Positions 33,393-41,530 of a DNA stretch of 64,000 nt are shown here, one piece after another. The notes under the pieces were generated by a model. The model was not told the origin of the DNA. It made no database searches and saw only the letters and a list, made by a program, of their open reading frames with translations. Within the stretch, counting starts at the first letter, position 1. Each line of letters begins with the position of its first letter. A program made the position numbers and the translations under genes. The stretch is from an uncultured Clostridia bacterium (GTDB lineage: Bacteria; Bacillota; Clostridia; Peptostreptococcales; Anaerovoracaceae). The DNA is taken from positions 149,914 to 213,913 of the forward strand of contig CAKQGQ010000002.1 in the NCBI GenBank assembly GCA_934233735.1, in the 5' to 3' direction.

Positions 33393-34095
33393 TTTCCTTA
33401 TCCTCCGAGTAGTATTTTACTTTTAAGCCCGTCATACCTATTTCGTATTGTTTACCAATAGATTGATAAAACGGAACATTATCATATTCTTTTGGTGGCT
33501 CACGCAAAACACCACCACCTGCATAGTACAAATTACCTAAAATGATTTTAGTATCCTTTGTAATATATTTACAAATATACCGAGCGGTTGCGACCTTATT
33601 TCCGTCTAACGGTATACAAGTAGTAAATCCATAATCCCAGTTTTTAAGGTTATAAATCGTTTGACCTTTCTTTGTTTTTTTCCCACTATCAAATAAATTG
33701 AAATTGCCAGTAATTAAACCGTGGAAATGAACCGCGCCATCGTCGTGAAGTTCGGGAACAATCAAGTATTTTGCATTTTGTCGTTGAACTGCATTAGATA
33801 GCCATGTTTTTAATTTTTTACAAATTATAGAATAGTCGTATCTGTCTATTTTAGTTTTATCTAAAGTAAAGGTAATAAAATAGTCAAAATCATTTAAAAC
33901 CGCAATATCATAGATTTTATCAATACCCCTTTTGATAGAATCATCTCGTGTTATACCGTTTTTCTTTGCATAGTCCGTTCTTAATTTTTTCGCAACATAT
34001 AAACCGTTAGGATTATAAACAGGATAATTAAAAACGGTAACTTTGCGAACCCCGTCGGGATAACATTTAGTACAGCGATTGCACCGACCATCCAT
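33373..34095 (-). CDS. HUH rolling-circle replication initiator
   Basis: A 240-residue initiator. A Cys cluster (C5, C8, C11) opens the protein. Motif 1 is YFITFTLD (72-79). The metal-binding HUH motif is AVHFHGLI with H123 and H125. The nucleophile should be Y173 or Y177 in ARYICKYITKD. The protein nicks one strand at the origin, stays on the 5' end and drives rolling-circle replication. This type is shared by inoviruses, microviruses and small plasmids. No clear Shine-Dalgarno site precedes the ATG; coupling to the gene before it is not obvious, since a hairpin lies between. Confidence 0.88.
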   Translation of the reverse strand: MDGRCNRCTKCYPDGVRKVTVFNYPVYNPNGLYVAKKLRTDYAKKNGITRDDSIKRGIDKIYDIAVLNDFDYFITFTLDKTKIDRYDYSIICKKLKTWLSNAVQRQNAKYLIVPELHDDGAVHFHGLITGNFNLFDSGKKTKKGQTIYNLKNWDYGFTTCIPLDGNKVATARYICKYITKDTKIILGNLYYAGGGVLREPPKEYDNVPFYQSIGKQYEIGMTGLKVKYYSEDKENEKKYI

Positions 34096-34139
34096 TTAAT
34101 GATGTATATTTGTGGCCACTATCCAGTATGTAGCCACAC

Positions 34140-34161
34140 CACACACGGTAAACCGTGTGTG
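34140..34161. other. Perfect hairpin before the initiator gene
   Basis: CACACACGGT (34140-34149) and ACCGTGTGTG (34152-34161) form a 10-bp inverted repeat with almost no loop, in the gap between the ssDNA-binding gene and the initiator gene. It has no T tract on either side. A short stem beside the initiator gene is where rolling-circle elements often carry the nick site, so it is a second candidate origin besides 30800-30918. Confidence 0.5.
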
Positions 34162-34167
34162 TGTGAG

Positions 34168-34368
34168 TTACCGTGGGATTATAGGTCGCACCACGAATTT
34201 ACATTCTTTGTCAATGGATATAGTAAAACTTACCATATCATCTATTTTAAATTCAAATGCAGAGTAGAAATTGCCTACAGTGCCGTCGGGCAGAACCGCA
34301 AATATACGGTTGATAGTGTTGCCATCTTTCAATGTAATCTTTGATACACTTAAAACTTTTGCTTTCAT
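34168..34368 (-). CDS. Phage ssDNA-binding protein, pV-like
   Basis: A 66-residue beta-rich protein with the size and charge pattern of an OB-fold single-strand binding protein: a repeated alternation of hydrophobic and charged residues (KVLSVSKITLKDG, FAVLPDGTVGNFYSAFEFK, MVSFTISIDKECKFVVRP). As the first gene of the leftward phage operon, just before the initiator, it occupies the position of pV, which coats nascent viral strands and switches replication to packaging. GGAAGAAAAAAAA precedes the ATG. Identification rests on fold pattern and position. Confidence 0.6.
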   Translation of the reverse strand: MKAKVLSVSKITLKDGNTINRIFAVLPDGTVGNFYSAFEFKIDDMVSFTISIDKECKFVVRPIIPR

Positions 34369-34717
34369 TTTTTTTTCTTCCTTTCAAATAAAAAAACACA
34401 GTTATAGAAAACTGTGTCAAAAAACTATTACCTCAAATCCCGATTTAACGAATAGTTTTATCAAACTAACGCTTATAAAATTTAATCATCGGATTAGATA
34501 AAATGTATATTAAATTTTATTTCGCTTTCCTTAAATCGTGTCGATTTAAGGAATAGTTTTTCAATACTTTTACTGTTTTCTGCGCTGCCTATCGAACTGT
34601 CTCTCTATTTATAATAAAATCATTGCATGAAACTTTTCAATTCTTACTAAATATTCCCTAAGTCATAATTATTATGATATAATCGTTTTATAAATTATAT
34701 TAGGAGACGAAATTTTT
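34369..34717. other. Fold-back att region, right prophage boundary
   Basis: No gene lies here. ACACAGTT/AACTGTGT (34396-34417) is a hairpin with a T tract for leftward transcripts. Site B (34423-34458) is an imperfect copy of the left att site. ATAAAATTTAAT (34475-34486) and ATTAAATTTTAT (34509-34520) are a perfect inverted repeat. Site C pairs TTCCTTAAATCG (34528-34539) with CGATTTAAGGAA (34542-34553) and contains the 17-bp direct repeat 34543-34559. CGATTTAACGAA of site B (34441-34452) can also pair with the left arm of site C, so the single strand could fold back on itself. A further inverted half-site is at 34649-34670. Confidence 0.55.
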
Positions 34718-35410
34718 ATGGAAATTATTTTAGCTGCAGCATTACTCCCGGCAATTATTCTAATGGTATATGTATATAAGCATGATAAAATTGAAAAAGA
34801 ACCTTTCAGACTTTTGCTTGTTTTATTTATGTTCGGTGCGCTTTCCTGCATACCTGCCGGACTTTTGGAGGATTTTTTCTCCGGTGTTCTCGATTCTATG
34901 AATATCCAGGATACTCAGACCTATTACATAATCATGTGTTTTGGAATCGTTGCTTGTTCCGAGGAAGGCTTGAAACTTTTCTTTCTGAAGCGGAAAACAT
35001 GGAAATGCCCGGATTTCAACTACACCTTTGACGGTCTCCTCTACTCTGTTTGTGTAAGTCTTGGTTTTGCAGGGCTTGAAAATATAATGTATGTACTGGA
35101 TTATGGATTCGGTGTCGTTATTTCAAGAGGCCTGCTTTCCGTGCCCGGACACTGCACCTTTGCAATCTTTATGGGTCTGTTCTATTCCAGAGCAAAATTC
35201 TACAGCGCTTACGGTAATAAAATAAGAGCCGGAGTCAACAAGCTGCTCAGCTTTGTCGTTCCGGTACTCTTACATGGTTATTATGACTATTGCCTGATGA
35301 TGCCAAGCGATACTTTGATTTACTGCTTCTTCGTTTTCGTGGTAATCGTTGATATTATCTCATTTAGAGTCGTTAAGAAGCAATCAGGTAGCGATGCCTA
35401 TATCGCATGA
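34718..35410 (+). CDS. PrsW-family intramembrane protease
   Basis: A 230-residue membrane protein of the PrsW/CPBP-related family with about eight hydrophobic segments. The family motif CSEEGLK (about residues 86-92) supplies the paired glutamates, and VPGHCTFAIFMG (~144) and VPVLLHGYYDY (~186) supply the histidines. In Bacillus PrsW starts the release of SigW by cutting its anti-sigma factor. Other Firmicute homologs have unknown targets. AGGAGACG precedes the ATG. It is the only + strand host gene to the right of the prophage and converges with the PTS gene. Confidence 0.87.
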   Translation: MEIILAAALLPAIILMVYVYKHDKIEKEPFRLLLVLFMFGALSCIPAGLLEDFFSGVLDSMNIQDTQTYYIIMCFGIVACSEEGLKLFFLKRKTWKCPDFNYTFDGLLYSVCVSLGFAGLENIMYVLDYGFGVVISRGLLSVPGHCTFAIFMGLFYSRAKFYSAYGNKIRAGVNKLLSFVVPVLLHGYYDYCLMMPSDTLIYCFFVFVVIVDIISFRVVKKQSGSDAYIA

Positions 35411-35447
35411 GTCCTCTTTCATCGGCTTCTCCCGTATGCGGCGCAGA

Positions 35448-36530
35448 TTAGGAAAGCGTTAAATCGCCGTCTTTTACCCAGCCGATCTTGCGGAAGAACA
35501 TATTGATAATCGGACATAACACAGCAGGAAGAATAATCGCTATGAGAGCCAGACCAATCCAGTCCATACTTGTAATCGCTGTTCTTACCCCTTCCGTGAT
35601 TTCGTTTGCCCATCCGGTATAAACACCGATTGGTCCTACGAGGCCGCAGGTTCCCATTCCGGATGAAATGGCAGGCCCATTCATTTCCATCTTAAATAAG
35701 CAGGTTGCGATTGGACCTGTAATTGCGGATGTAAGCGTTGGCGCAATCCAGATTTTAGGGTTTCTTACGATATTGCCCATCTGAAGCATGGATGTTCCGA
35801 GCCCTTGCGAAATGATTCCGCCCCATCTGTTTTCTTTAAAAGACATGACCGCGAATCCCACCATTTGCGCACAGCATCCTGCGACCGCAGCTCCGCCTGC
35901 AAGTCCCGTGAGCTGTAATGCCGCACAGATAGCCGCGGACGAAATCGGAAGTGTAAGCGCAACACCTACAATAACGGAAACTAAAATTCCCATCAGGAAC
36001 GGCTGAAGCTCGGTTGCCCACATAATCAGGCTTCCCACTTTCATTGCCGCAGCACCGAGTGCCGGTGCCCACCATGCGGATAATGCAACACCTACACCGA
36101 TTGTCACCATAGGAGTTACAAGAATATCGATTTTTGTTTCTTTTGAAACTGCCTTGCCGACTTCGGATGCGATAATCGCAACAAACAGTACAGCAAGCGG
36201 TCCGCCTGCCCCGCCTAACGCGTTCGACGCAAAACCTACGGAAATCAATGAAAAGAGTACGAGCGGCGGGCAATTAAGCGCATATCCGATTGCAACGGCC
36301 ATCGCAGGACCGCACATTGCCGATGCCAGTCCACCGATTGTGTACGGGATTTCGTTGATTGTCACAACTGTTCTCGTAAGCACTTCAATGTTCAGCTGTG
36401 TTCCGAGTGTGTTGATAATGGTTCCGATAAGTAATGTGCAAAACAAGCCTTGTGCCATTGCACCAAGCGCATCAATTCCGTATCTTTTTACAGAAATAAC
36501 GATGTCTTTTCTCGCTAAAAATTCTTTCAT
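35448..36530 (-). CDS. PTS sugar transporter subunit IIC (PfoR-like)
   Basis: A 360-residue integral membrane protein of the PTS_EIIC_2 group (COG3641), the family that includes PfoR of Clostridium perfringens. About ten helices are visible; GLASAMCGPAMAVAIGYALNCPPLVLFS, then GGAGGPLAV, and NGPAISSGMGTCGLVGPIGVYTGW near the C-terminus are the glycine-rich substrate-site loops. No IIA or IIB domain is attached or encoded nearby, so it may be an orphan transporter or regulator. It starts the series of leftward genes that fills the rest of the window. Confidence 0.82.
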   Translation of the reverse strand: MKEFLARKDIVISVKRYGIDALGAMAQGLFCTLLIGTIINTLGTQLNIEVLTRTVVTINEIPYTIGGLASAMCGPAMAVAIGYALNCPPLVLFSLISVGFASNALGGAGGPLAVLFVAIIASEVGKAVSKETKIDILVTPMVTIGVGVALSAWWAPALGAAAMKVGSLIMWATELQPFLMGILVSVIVGVALTLPISSAAICAALQLTGLAGGAAVAGCCAQMVGFAVMSFKENRWGGIISQGLGTSMLQMGNIVRNPKIWIAPTLTSAITGPIATCLFKMEMNGPAISSGMGTCGLVGPIGVYTGWANEITEGVRTAITSMDWIGLALIAIILPAVLCPIINMFFRKIGWVKDGDLTLS

Positions 36531-36579
36531 TTTTGTTTTTCTCCAATTTCTTTTCTTTTAGTGTTCCTACCTGGTGCTC

Positions 36580-37008
36580 CTACCGAATGCTGTCCAGATA
36601 GCTTTGCAGGATGACAACGGCCGCCTGTTTATCAATAACCTTCTTACGGTCTTTTCTCTTGACATCTGCATCAATTAAAATACGCTCCGCAATGACCGTC
36701 GTAAAGCGTTCGTCCTGCCATACAACCTCTATCCCCTTCATGCCTGTAGAGCGCATCTTGTTCTCAAGCATTGTGCGGAACTCATAGACTTTTTCGGTCT
36801 GCACGCTGTCAGAACCGTCCAGATTCTTATTCAGTCCGATGACAATTGTATCACACTCGTATTCTTTGACTAAATCCAGAATTTTTCCCGTATCCTTGCG
36901 AATCCCTACTCTTACCAGTGTCATCAAACCCTGCGCGGTAATGTTTAAAGGGTCTGAAACTGCAATGCCGACGGTTTTATCCCCGACATCAAGCGCAATC
37001 TTTCTCAT
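36580..37008 (-). CDS. ruvX: Holliday junction resolvase-like RuvX (YqgF)
   Basis: A 142-residue YqgF/RuvX with RNase H-like fold. The metal-binding acidic residues lie in ALDVGDKTVGIAVSDP (Asp7) and in WQDERFTT; the block VIGLNKNLDGSD is a family marker. It processes Holliday junctions and, in some bacteria, pre-16S rRNA ends. It stands in the conserved alaS-ireB-ruvX order of Firmicutes. A terminator follows the ireB gene upstream, so ruvX may have its own promoter in the ~110-base gap. Confidence 0.93.
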   Translation of the reverse strand: MRKIALDVGDKTVGIAVSDPLNITAQGLMTLVRVGIRKDTGKILDLVKEYECDTIVIGLNKNLDGSDSVQTEKVYEFRTMLENKMRSTGMKGIEVVWQDERFTTVIAERILIDADVKRKDRKKVIDKQAAVVILQSYLDSIR

Positions 37009-37090
37009 TTTGCTCTTTTCCTTTCGTTTTGCGAAGAAAATCGGAATTCATCCGAAAAATTCGACGCTGTTATTTTTTTATCATAACAAA

Positions 37091-37109
37091 AGCGGGCAAC
37101 TCGCCCGCT
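37091..37109 (-). terminator. Terminator after ireB
   Basis: AGCGGGC (37091-37097) and GCCCGCT (37103-37109) with a 5-base loop; the leftward strand continues into a T-rich stretch (TTTTGTTATG). Confidence 0.65.
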
Positions 37110-37120
37110 CATGCTTTCCG

Positions 37121-37369
37121 TTATTTCTCAACCTCGACATATTCTCTCAGCATTTCTGCGATCAGCTCATCTCTATCAATGCTCTTGATCATTGTTCGCG
37201 CGTTATTATAGCTGGTGATATAGGACGGGTCGCCCGAAATTAAATATCCTACCAGTTGGTCAATCGGGTTATAATCCTTTTCTTCCAGTGCACGATAAAC
37301 TTCTTCAACAATCTGCTTGTTGGATTTTTGCATTTTGAAAGAATTGAACATAATTGTATTCTTGTCCAT
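37121..37369 (-). CDS. ireB: IreB family regulatory phosphoprotein
   Basis: An 82-residue member of the DUF965/IreB family, close to the family's fixed length. The blocks ALEEKDYNPIDQLVGYLISGDPSYITSY and ARTMIKSIDRDELIAEMLREYV are characteristic. In Enterococcus IreB is phosphorylated by the PASTA kinase IreK and limits cephalosporin resistance. The gene lies between alaS and ruvX as in most Firmicutes. AAGGGAGTATTTC precedes the ATG. Confidence 0.92.
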   Translation of the reverse strand: MDKNTIMFNSFKMQKSNKQIVEEVYRALEEKDYNPIDQLVGYLISGDPSYITSYNNARTMIKSIDRDELIAEMLREYVEVEK

Positions 37370-37452
37370 TTGAAATACTCCCTTCCTTGTGTACCTACGG
37401 GTAATCTTGATTCATCTTGTATACATTATATTTTATCCTATACCAAATTATA

Positions 37453-40092
37453 CTATTTTATTAAGGATTCTGCAACAACAAATGCATCATTTATTTTAGA
37501 AGAATCTTTTGCTCCTGCCTGTGCCATGTCGGCTTTGCCGCCGCCACCACCGCCGCATGCAGCCGCAATCTGCTTAATCATGTTTCCGGCATGGTATCCT
37601 TTTTCAAGCAGGTCGTCGGTAATGGAAACGAGGAATGTCACCTTTTCGCCGTTGACCGTTGCAAATACCATTACAATGCCTTTATGAGCTGCCTTGATGT
37701 CATCGGAAAGATTCCGCAGATCATTGATGGTATACTCGCTGAATTCCTTCGTGATGAGGCGCATACCGTTGATTTCCTTCGCTGCCGCAACCATTGCGTC
37801 AACTTCGCCGCCCATCGCTGCTTTTTTCATCTCTTCGATTTCCTTCTTGAGGCTCTTAAGCTCCTCTGCCATGGATTTTGCCTTATCTGCCAAAGCATTC
37901 TTATTGCACTTCAGAATCTCACAAACCTGCGCTACTGTAGTTTCTGCTGCATTTGCCGTTGTGAGGACGCCGGTTCCTGTTACAGCTTCAATTCTTCTCA
38001 CGCCGGATGCCACGCCGCCTTCGGACACAATCTTGAAAGCACCGATTTCTCCGGTATTCTTCACATGTGTGCCGCCGCAGAGTTCAACAGACCATCCTCC
38101 TGCGTTTACAACTCTTACCGTTGCGCCGTATTTCTCGCCGAACAGAGCCATTGCGCCTGTTTTCTGTGCATCTTCCATGCTCATTTCTTCCGTGGAAACC
38201 GGCAGGAAGTTGTTGATTGCTTCGTTGACTTTTTCTTCAACTTCTTTGAGCTGCTGCGGTGTTACTGCCTCAAAATGCGAGAAGTCAAATCGAAGAACAT
38301 TCTCATTTACCATGGAGCCTGCCTGCTCCACATGCGTGCCGACAACCTCGCGAAGCGCTTTCTGAAGAAGATGCGTTGCTGTGTGGTTTCTTTCCGTGCA
38401 GTGTCTCTTTTCAGGGTCAACTGCAAGGAGTACTTCATCACCGACTTTGATTTCATTGGAAAGTACCTGAATCGTGTGATAATAGATGCCGTCTTTCTTT
38501 TCAACCTTCAAAACCTCTGCGTCGAAGATTTTCTCTTCCACACATTCTACTACAGTTGACATAAATCCTTTATCGCAAACCTGTCCGCCGCCTTCTGCAT
38601 AGAATGGTGTCTGATCGACAATTACGATTGCTTTCTGACCTTCGCAGACAGAGTCCACGAGTTTTCCATCAGCAATAATTGCTGCTACCAAGCTTGTATC
38701 TGACAGCGTATCATAGCCCGTGAATGTTGTTTTCTGTACATCCAGCTCGAGTTCATTCTGATCCCAGCCTTCATCTTCATTTGATTTTCTGTTCTTGCGG
38801 GCAAGGTCTTTCTGTGCCTGCATATGCTCCTTAAATCCCTCTTCGTCAGCGCTGAAGCCGTTTTCAGCCAAAATTTCTTCTGTAAGTTCCAGAGGGAAGC
38901 CGAAAGTGTCATACAGCTTGAATGCGCTTGCGCCGTCTAAAACGGTTTTACCGTCTTTTTTCAGCTGCTCGATGTAATCGGCAATAATTTCTTCGCCTTT
39001 GTCGATCGTCGCTGCAAAATTGTCCTCTTCCACCTGAATAATCTTCTGGATATAGTCCTTTTTCTCTACCAGCTCAGGATATGCTTCGCCGGAGACCTCA
39101 ATCACTCTGTTGGAGAGTTCAACGAGGAAAGAGCCCTTGATTCCAAGGGTTTTTCCGTGGCGCGCAGCTCTTCTGAGCAGTCTTCTGAGAACATAGCCCC
39201 TTCCTTCATTTGATGGCATAATACCGTCAGCAATCATAAAGGTCATGGCTCTGAGGTGATCGGTGATGATTCGGATGGAAACATCCGTAGGCTCAGCACC
39301 GTCGTGATATGCCACTCCTGATTTTTCAACGACTCCGTTTAAAATATATCGAATCGTATCGACATCAAAAATCGAATCGGTTTCCTGCATAACGCAGGCC
39401 ATTCTCTCAAGACCCATTCCTGTATCAATGTTCGGATGAGCCAAGTTGGAATAAGAACCGTCCTCTTCCTTGCTGAACTGTGTGAATACATGATTCCAGA
39501 TTTCGATAAAGCGGTCGCAGTCGCATCCCGGTTTGCAGTCCGGCTTGCCGCATCCAAAGTCTTCACCTCTGTCATAGAAGATTTCCGAGTCCGGTCCGCA
39601 TGGTCCCAAACCGATTTCCCAGAAGTTATCTTCTTTTCCAAGCCTTACGATATGGTCCGGATTCATTCCGATGGACTTCCAGATGCCGATGGCTTCCTCA
39701 TCGTCCAGATAAACGGTCGCCCAAAGCTTGTCTAAAGGAAAACCCAAATGTTCGGTCAAAAATTCCAGACCCCAGGTCAGGGATTCCTTCTTGAAATAGT
39801 CACCGAAGCTGAAGTTTCCAAGCATTTCAAAGAATGTACCGTGTCTTGCAGTATGTCCGACATTGTCGATATCGCCTGTACGGATACATTTCTGGCAGGT
39901 ACACATTCTCTTTTTCGGCGGCGTTTCTGTTCCCGCAAAATAGGCTTTCAGAGGTGCCATGCCGGAGTTGATGATGAGAATGGATTTATCATTTCTCGGA
40001 ATCAGGCTGGCAGACTTGCCCACATAATGATCCTTGCTCTCATAGAAGTCTAAAAAGCGTTTTCTTATTTCGTTTAAGCCTAACTTTTCCAT
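37453..40092 (-). CDS. alaS: Alanine-tRNA ligase
   Basis: An 879-residue AlaRS of normal length. The class II catalytic domain opens with the RFLDFYESKDH region and NSGMAPLKAYFAG. The editing domain carries NHTATHLL (HxxxH zinc/editing site) and CGGTH. The C-terminal DHHA1 domain ends with AACGGGGGGKADMAQAG. The enzyme charges tRNA-Ala and clears Ser and Gly mischarging. AGGAGGAATTTAAGAT precedes the ATG. The ~130 bases upstream are AT-rich and show no T-box features. Confidence 0.97.
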   Translation of the reverse strand: MEKLGLNEIRKRFLDFYESKDHYVGKSASLIPRNDKSILIINSGMAPLKAYFAGTETPPKKRMCTCQKCIRTGDIDNVGHTARHGTFFEMLGNFSFGDYFKKESLTWGLEFLTEHLGFPLDKLWATVYLDDEEAIGIWKSIGMNPDHIVRLGKEDNFWEIGLGPCGPDSEIFYDRGEDFGCGKPDCKPGCDCDRFIEIWNHVFTQFSKEEDGSYSNLAHPNIDTGMGLERMACVMQETDSIFDVDTIRYILNGVVEKSGVAYHDGAEPTDVSIRIITDHLRAMTFMIADGIMPSNEGRGYVLRRLLRRAARHGKTLGIKGSFLVELSNRVIEVSGEAYPELVEKKDYIQKIIQVEEDNFAATIDKGEEIIADYIEQLKKDGKTVLDGASAFKLYDTFGFPLELTEEILAENGFSADEEGFKEHMQAQKDLARKNRKSNEDEGWDQNELELDVQKTTFTGYDTLSDTSLVAAIIADGKLVDSVCEGQKAIVIVDQTPFYAEGGGQVCDKGFMSTVVECVEEKIFDAEVLKVEKKDGIYYHTIQVLSNEIKVGDEVLLAVDPEKRHCTERNHTATHLLQKALREVVGTHVEQAGSMVNENVLRFDFSHFEAVTPQQLKEVEEKVNEAINNFLPVSTEEMSMEDAQKTGAMALFGEKYGATVRVVNAGGWSVELCGGTHVKNTGEIGAFKIVSEGGVASGVRRIEAVTGTGVLTTANAAETTVAQVCEILKCNKNALADKAKSMAEELKSLKKEIEEMKKAAMGGEVDAMVAAAKEINGMRLITKEFSEYTINDLRNLSDDIKAAHKGIVMVFATVNGEKVTFLVSITDDLLEKGYHAGNMIKQIAAACGGGGGGKADMAQAGAKDSSKINDAFVVAESLIK

Positions 40093-40175
40093 ATCTTAAA
40101 TTCCTCCTGAAATTATATACAATTTATATAAAATTTAACAACAAACATAATAATTAATTGTATCATATTTAATGC

Positions 40176-40205
40176 AAAAAGTCTATGGTCTCCCATAGAC
40201 TTTTC
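40176..40205 (-). terminator. Terminator after 68-residue gene
   Basis: GTCTATGG (40181-40188) pairs with CCATAGAC (40193-40200) with TCTC loop, flanked by five As on the left (T tract on the leftward strand) and four Ts on the right, so it can act in both directions. Confidence 0.7.
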
Positions 40206-40224
40206 GTAAAACCTTTGTATAAAA

Positions 40225-40431
40225 TTACATTTCGTTTTTTAAGGTCCTCGCCATCTGCGTCATATCGTGGCGCACATTTCCGAGTTCCTCCTTCACACCA
40301 TCCATGTGGTTAAAAGTTTTTCTGAAGTCTTTCTTCAGTTCATTCTTTGTATGCGGTTTCATGGACGAATAGGCCATGATTGCCGCCGTTCCCACTGCTG
40401 CTGCAATCGCAACTCCTGCTGCTGTTTTCAT
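40225..40431 (-). CDS. Small YtxH-like protein
   Basis: A 68-residue protein with a short N-terminal membrane segment (about 3-22, AGVAIAAAVGTAAIMAYS) and a charged helical remainder (DFRKTFNHMDGVKEELGNVRHDMTQMARTL). This matches the general plan of YtxH/gas-vesicle-like small anchors, though no specific motif is present. GGGGAGTGATGATATA precedes the ATG. It follows mnmA after a 47-base gap that contains a hairpin and is itself followed by a terminator. Confidence 0.6.
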   Translation of the reverse strand: MKTAAGVAIAAAVGTAAIMAYSSMKPHTKNELKKDFRKTFNHMDGVKEELGNVRHDMTQMARTLKNEM

Positions 40432-40477
40432 ATATCATCACTCCCCTTCAATCATAGTATTTGAAGGGAGCGTTTTT

Positions 40478-41530
40478 TTATTCGGAAATAAATCCGCCTC
40501 CAAGCACTCTGTCACCGTCATAAAAAACGATAGACTGTCCAGGAGTTGCAGCTCTCTGCGGCTGCTTAAACTCAGTAATAATGCGGTCTGCGTCAATTTT
40601 CAGAACGGCTTCTGCCGGCGCCGCAGAGTATCTGACCTTGGCAAGAACTTCTTTTCCGTCATATATTTCCGGCGAATGCGCAGCGAAAACATTTTGCTGA
40701 GAAACAACCGTCGTATGGAATAAATCCTCATTGTCGCCGAGCGTAATGCGATTATTTTCAAAATCGATTTTCGTCACGAACGCAGGCTTTCCAAGCGCAA
40801 TTCCAAGGCCTTTTCGCTGTCCGAGCGTATAATTGAGAATTCCCTGATGTATTCCCAAGATATTGCCGTTTTTATCCACAAATTCACCGGGGCGTGAAGT
40901 GAATCCCGCACGCTTGATATACTCCGCATAATTATCCGTCGGGTCAATGAAGCAAATTTCCTGACTGTCCTTTTTTTCAGCGTTTTGAAGGCTGTTTTCA
41001 CGCGCCAGCTCTCTGGTTTCATCTTTGCTCAAAAACTCGCCCAGCGGGAAAATCAGTCGGCTGAGGACATCCTGCCTGAGGCGGTACAGCATGTAGGACT
41101 GGTCTTTCTTTTCACTTACCGCGCGCTGAATATAGAATTTCCCGTCGTTTTCGTCATGGAAGATACGGCAGTAGTGACCGGTAGCGATATAATAAGCTCC
41201 GATTTCATCCGCATGATGAATCAGGCGCTTGAACTTGACATTCGGGTTGCACATCACGCACGGATTCGGCGTCCTGCCATGCAGGTATTCGTCGATAAAA
41301 TTGCCGATTACGATTTCGCCGAAATCCTTAGAAACATCCTCATAGATAAAATCAATTCCAAGCTGCTCTGCGACCGCCGCGGCCTCGTCTCTTCCTTTGA
41401 TATTGTTTCCGGCTACATCAAAATAATATCCGGTAACCGAAAAACCTTTCTCTTTTAATAATAAAGCAGCGGTAGCACTGTCGACTCCGCCGCTTAATCC
41501 CAATAATACTTTATTCCTGTTCAGCTCCAT
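40478..41530 (-). CDS. mnmA: tRNA 2-thiouridine(34) synthase MnmA
   Basis: A 350-residue MnmA. The ATG at 41530 is chosen: the longer frame (41593) lies deep in the nifU-like gene. The PP-loop GLSGGVDSA is at residues 10-18. The catalytic Cys lies in TPNPCVMCN and the second in EICFI; NYTLGQRKGLGI is a further marker. The enzyme puts sulfur on U34 of Lys, Glu and Gln tRNAs. The start overlaps the nifU-like gene by 20 bases and follows the nifS-nifU pair, so the sulfur donor and acceptor are in one operon. Confidence 0.95.
   Translation of the reverse strand: MELNRNKVLLGLSGGVDSATAALLLKEKGFSVTGYYFDVAGNNIKGRDEAAAVAEQLGIDFIYEDVSKDFGEIVIGNFIDEYLHGRTPNPCVMCNPNVKFKRLIHHADEIGAYYIATGHYCRIFHDENDGKFYIQRAVSEKKDQSYMLYRLRQDVLSRLIFPLGEFLSKDETRELARENSLQNAEKKDSQEICFIDPTDNYAEYIKRAGFTSRPGEFVDKNGNILGIHQGILNYTLGQRKGLGIALGKPAFVTKIDFENNRITLGDNEDLFHTTVVSQQNVFAAHSPEIYDGKEVLAKVRYSAAPAEAVLKIDADRIITEFKQPQRAATPGQSIVFYDGDRVLGGGFISE

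Larger units (their letters stand above)
29599..34559 (-). mobile_element. Inovirus-type filamentous prophage
   Basis: A ~4.95-kb element bounded by a 17-bp direct repeat. Its main genes run leftward in the order typical of filamentous phages: ssDNA-binding protein, HUH replication initiator, small proteins, major coat protein, large adsorption-type protein, minor membrane protein, Zot/pI assembly ATPase. Structural genes share a G-rich ribosome binding site (AAAGGGG). There is no integrase, transposase, capsid, portal or terminase. A nested hairpin of ~110 bases and a fold-back att region are present. Everything needed for a filamentous virion appears intact except an obvious secretin (pIV), which such phages often borrow or, in a single-membrane host, do not need. 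Confidence 0.88.

Noticed and set aside
37591..38559. 322-residue open frame on the + strand
   Set aside because: Lies wholly inside alaS on the other strand, Cys/Phe-rich composition typical of an antisense shadow.
40093..40224. Possible T-box leader for alaS
   Set aside because: Sequence is short and AT-rich with only a terminator for the neighbouring small gene; no T-box sequence or antiterminator pairing seen.
40441..40472. Hairpin with T tract on the + strand between mnmA and the 68-residue gene
   Set aside because: Its orientation does not match any + strand gene, and it covers the ribosome binding site of the leftward small gene; listed only as a possible structure, not as a terminator.
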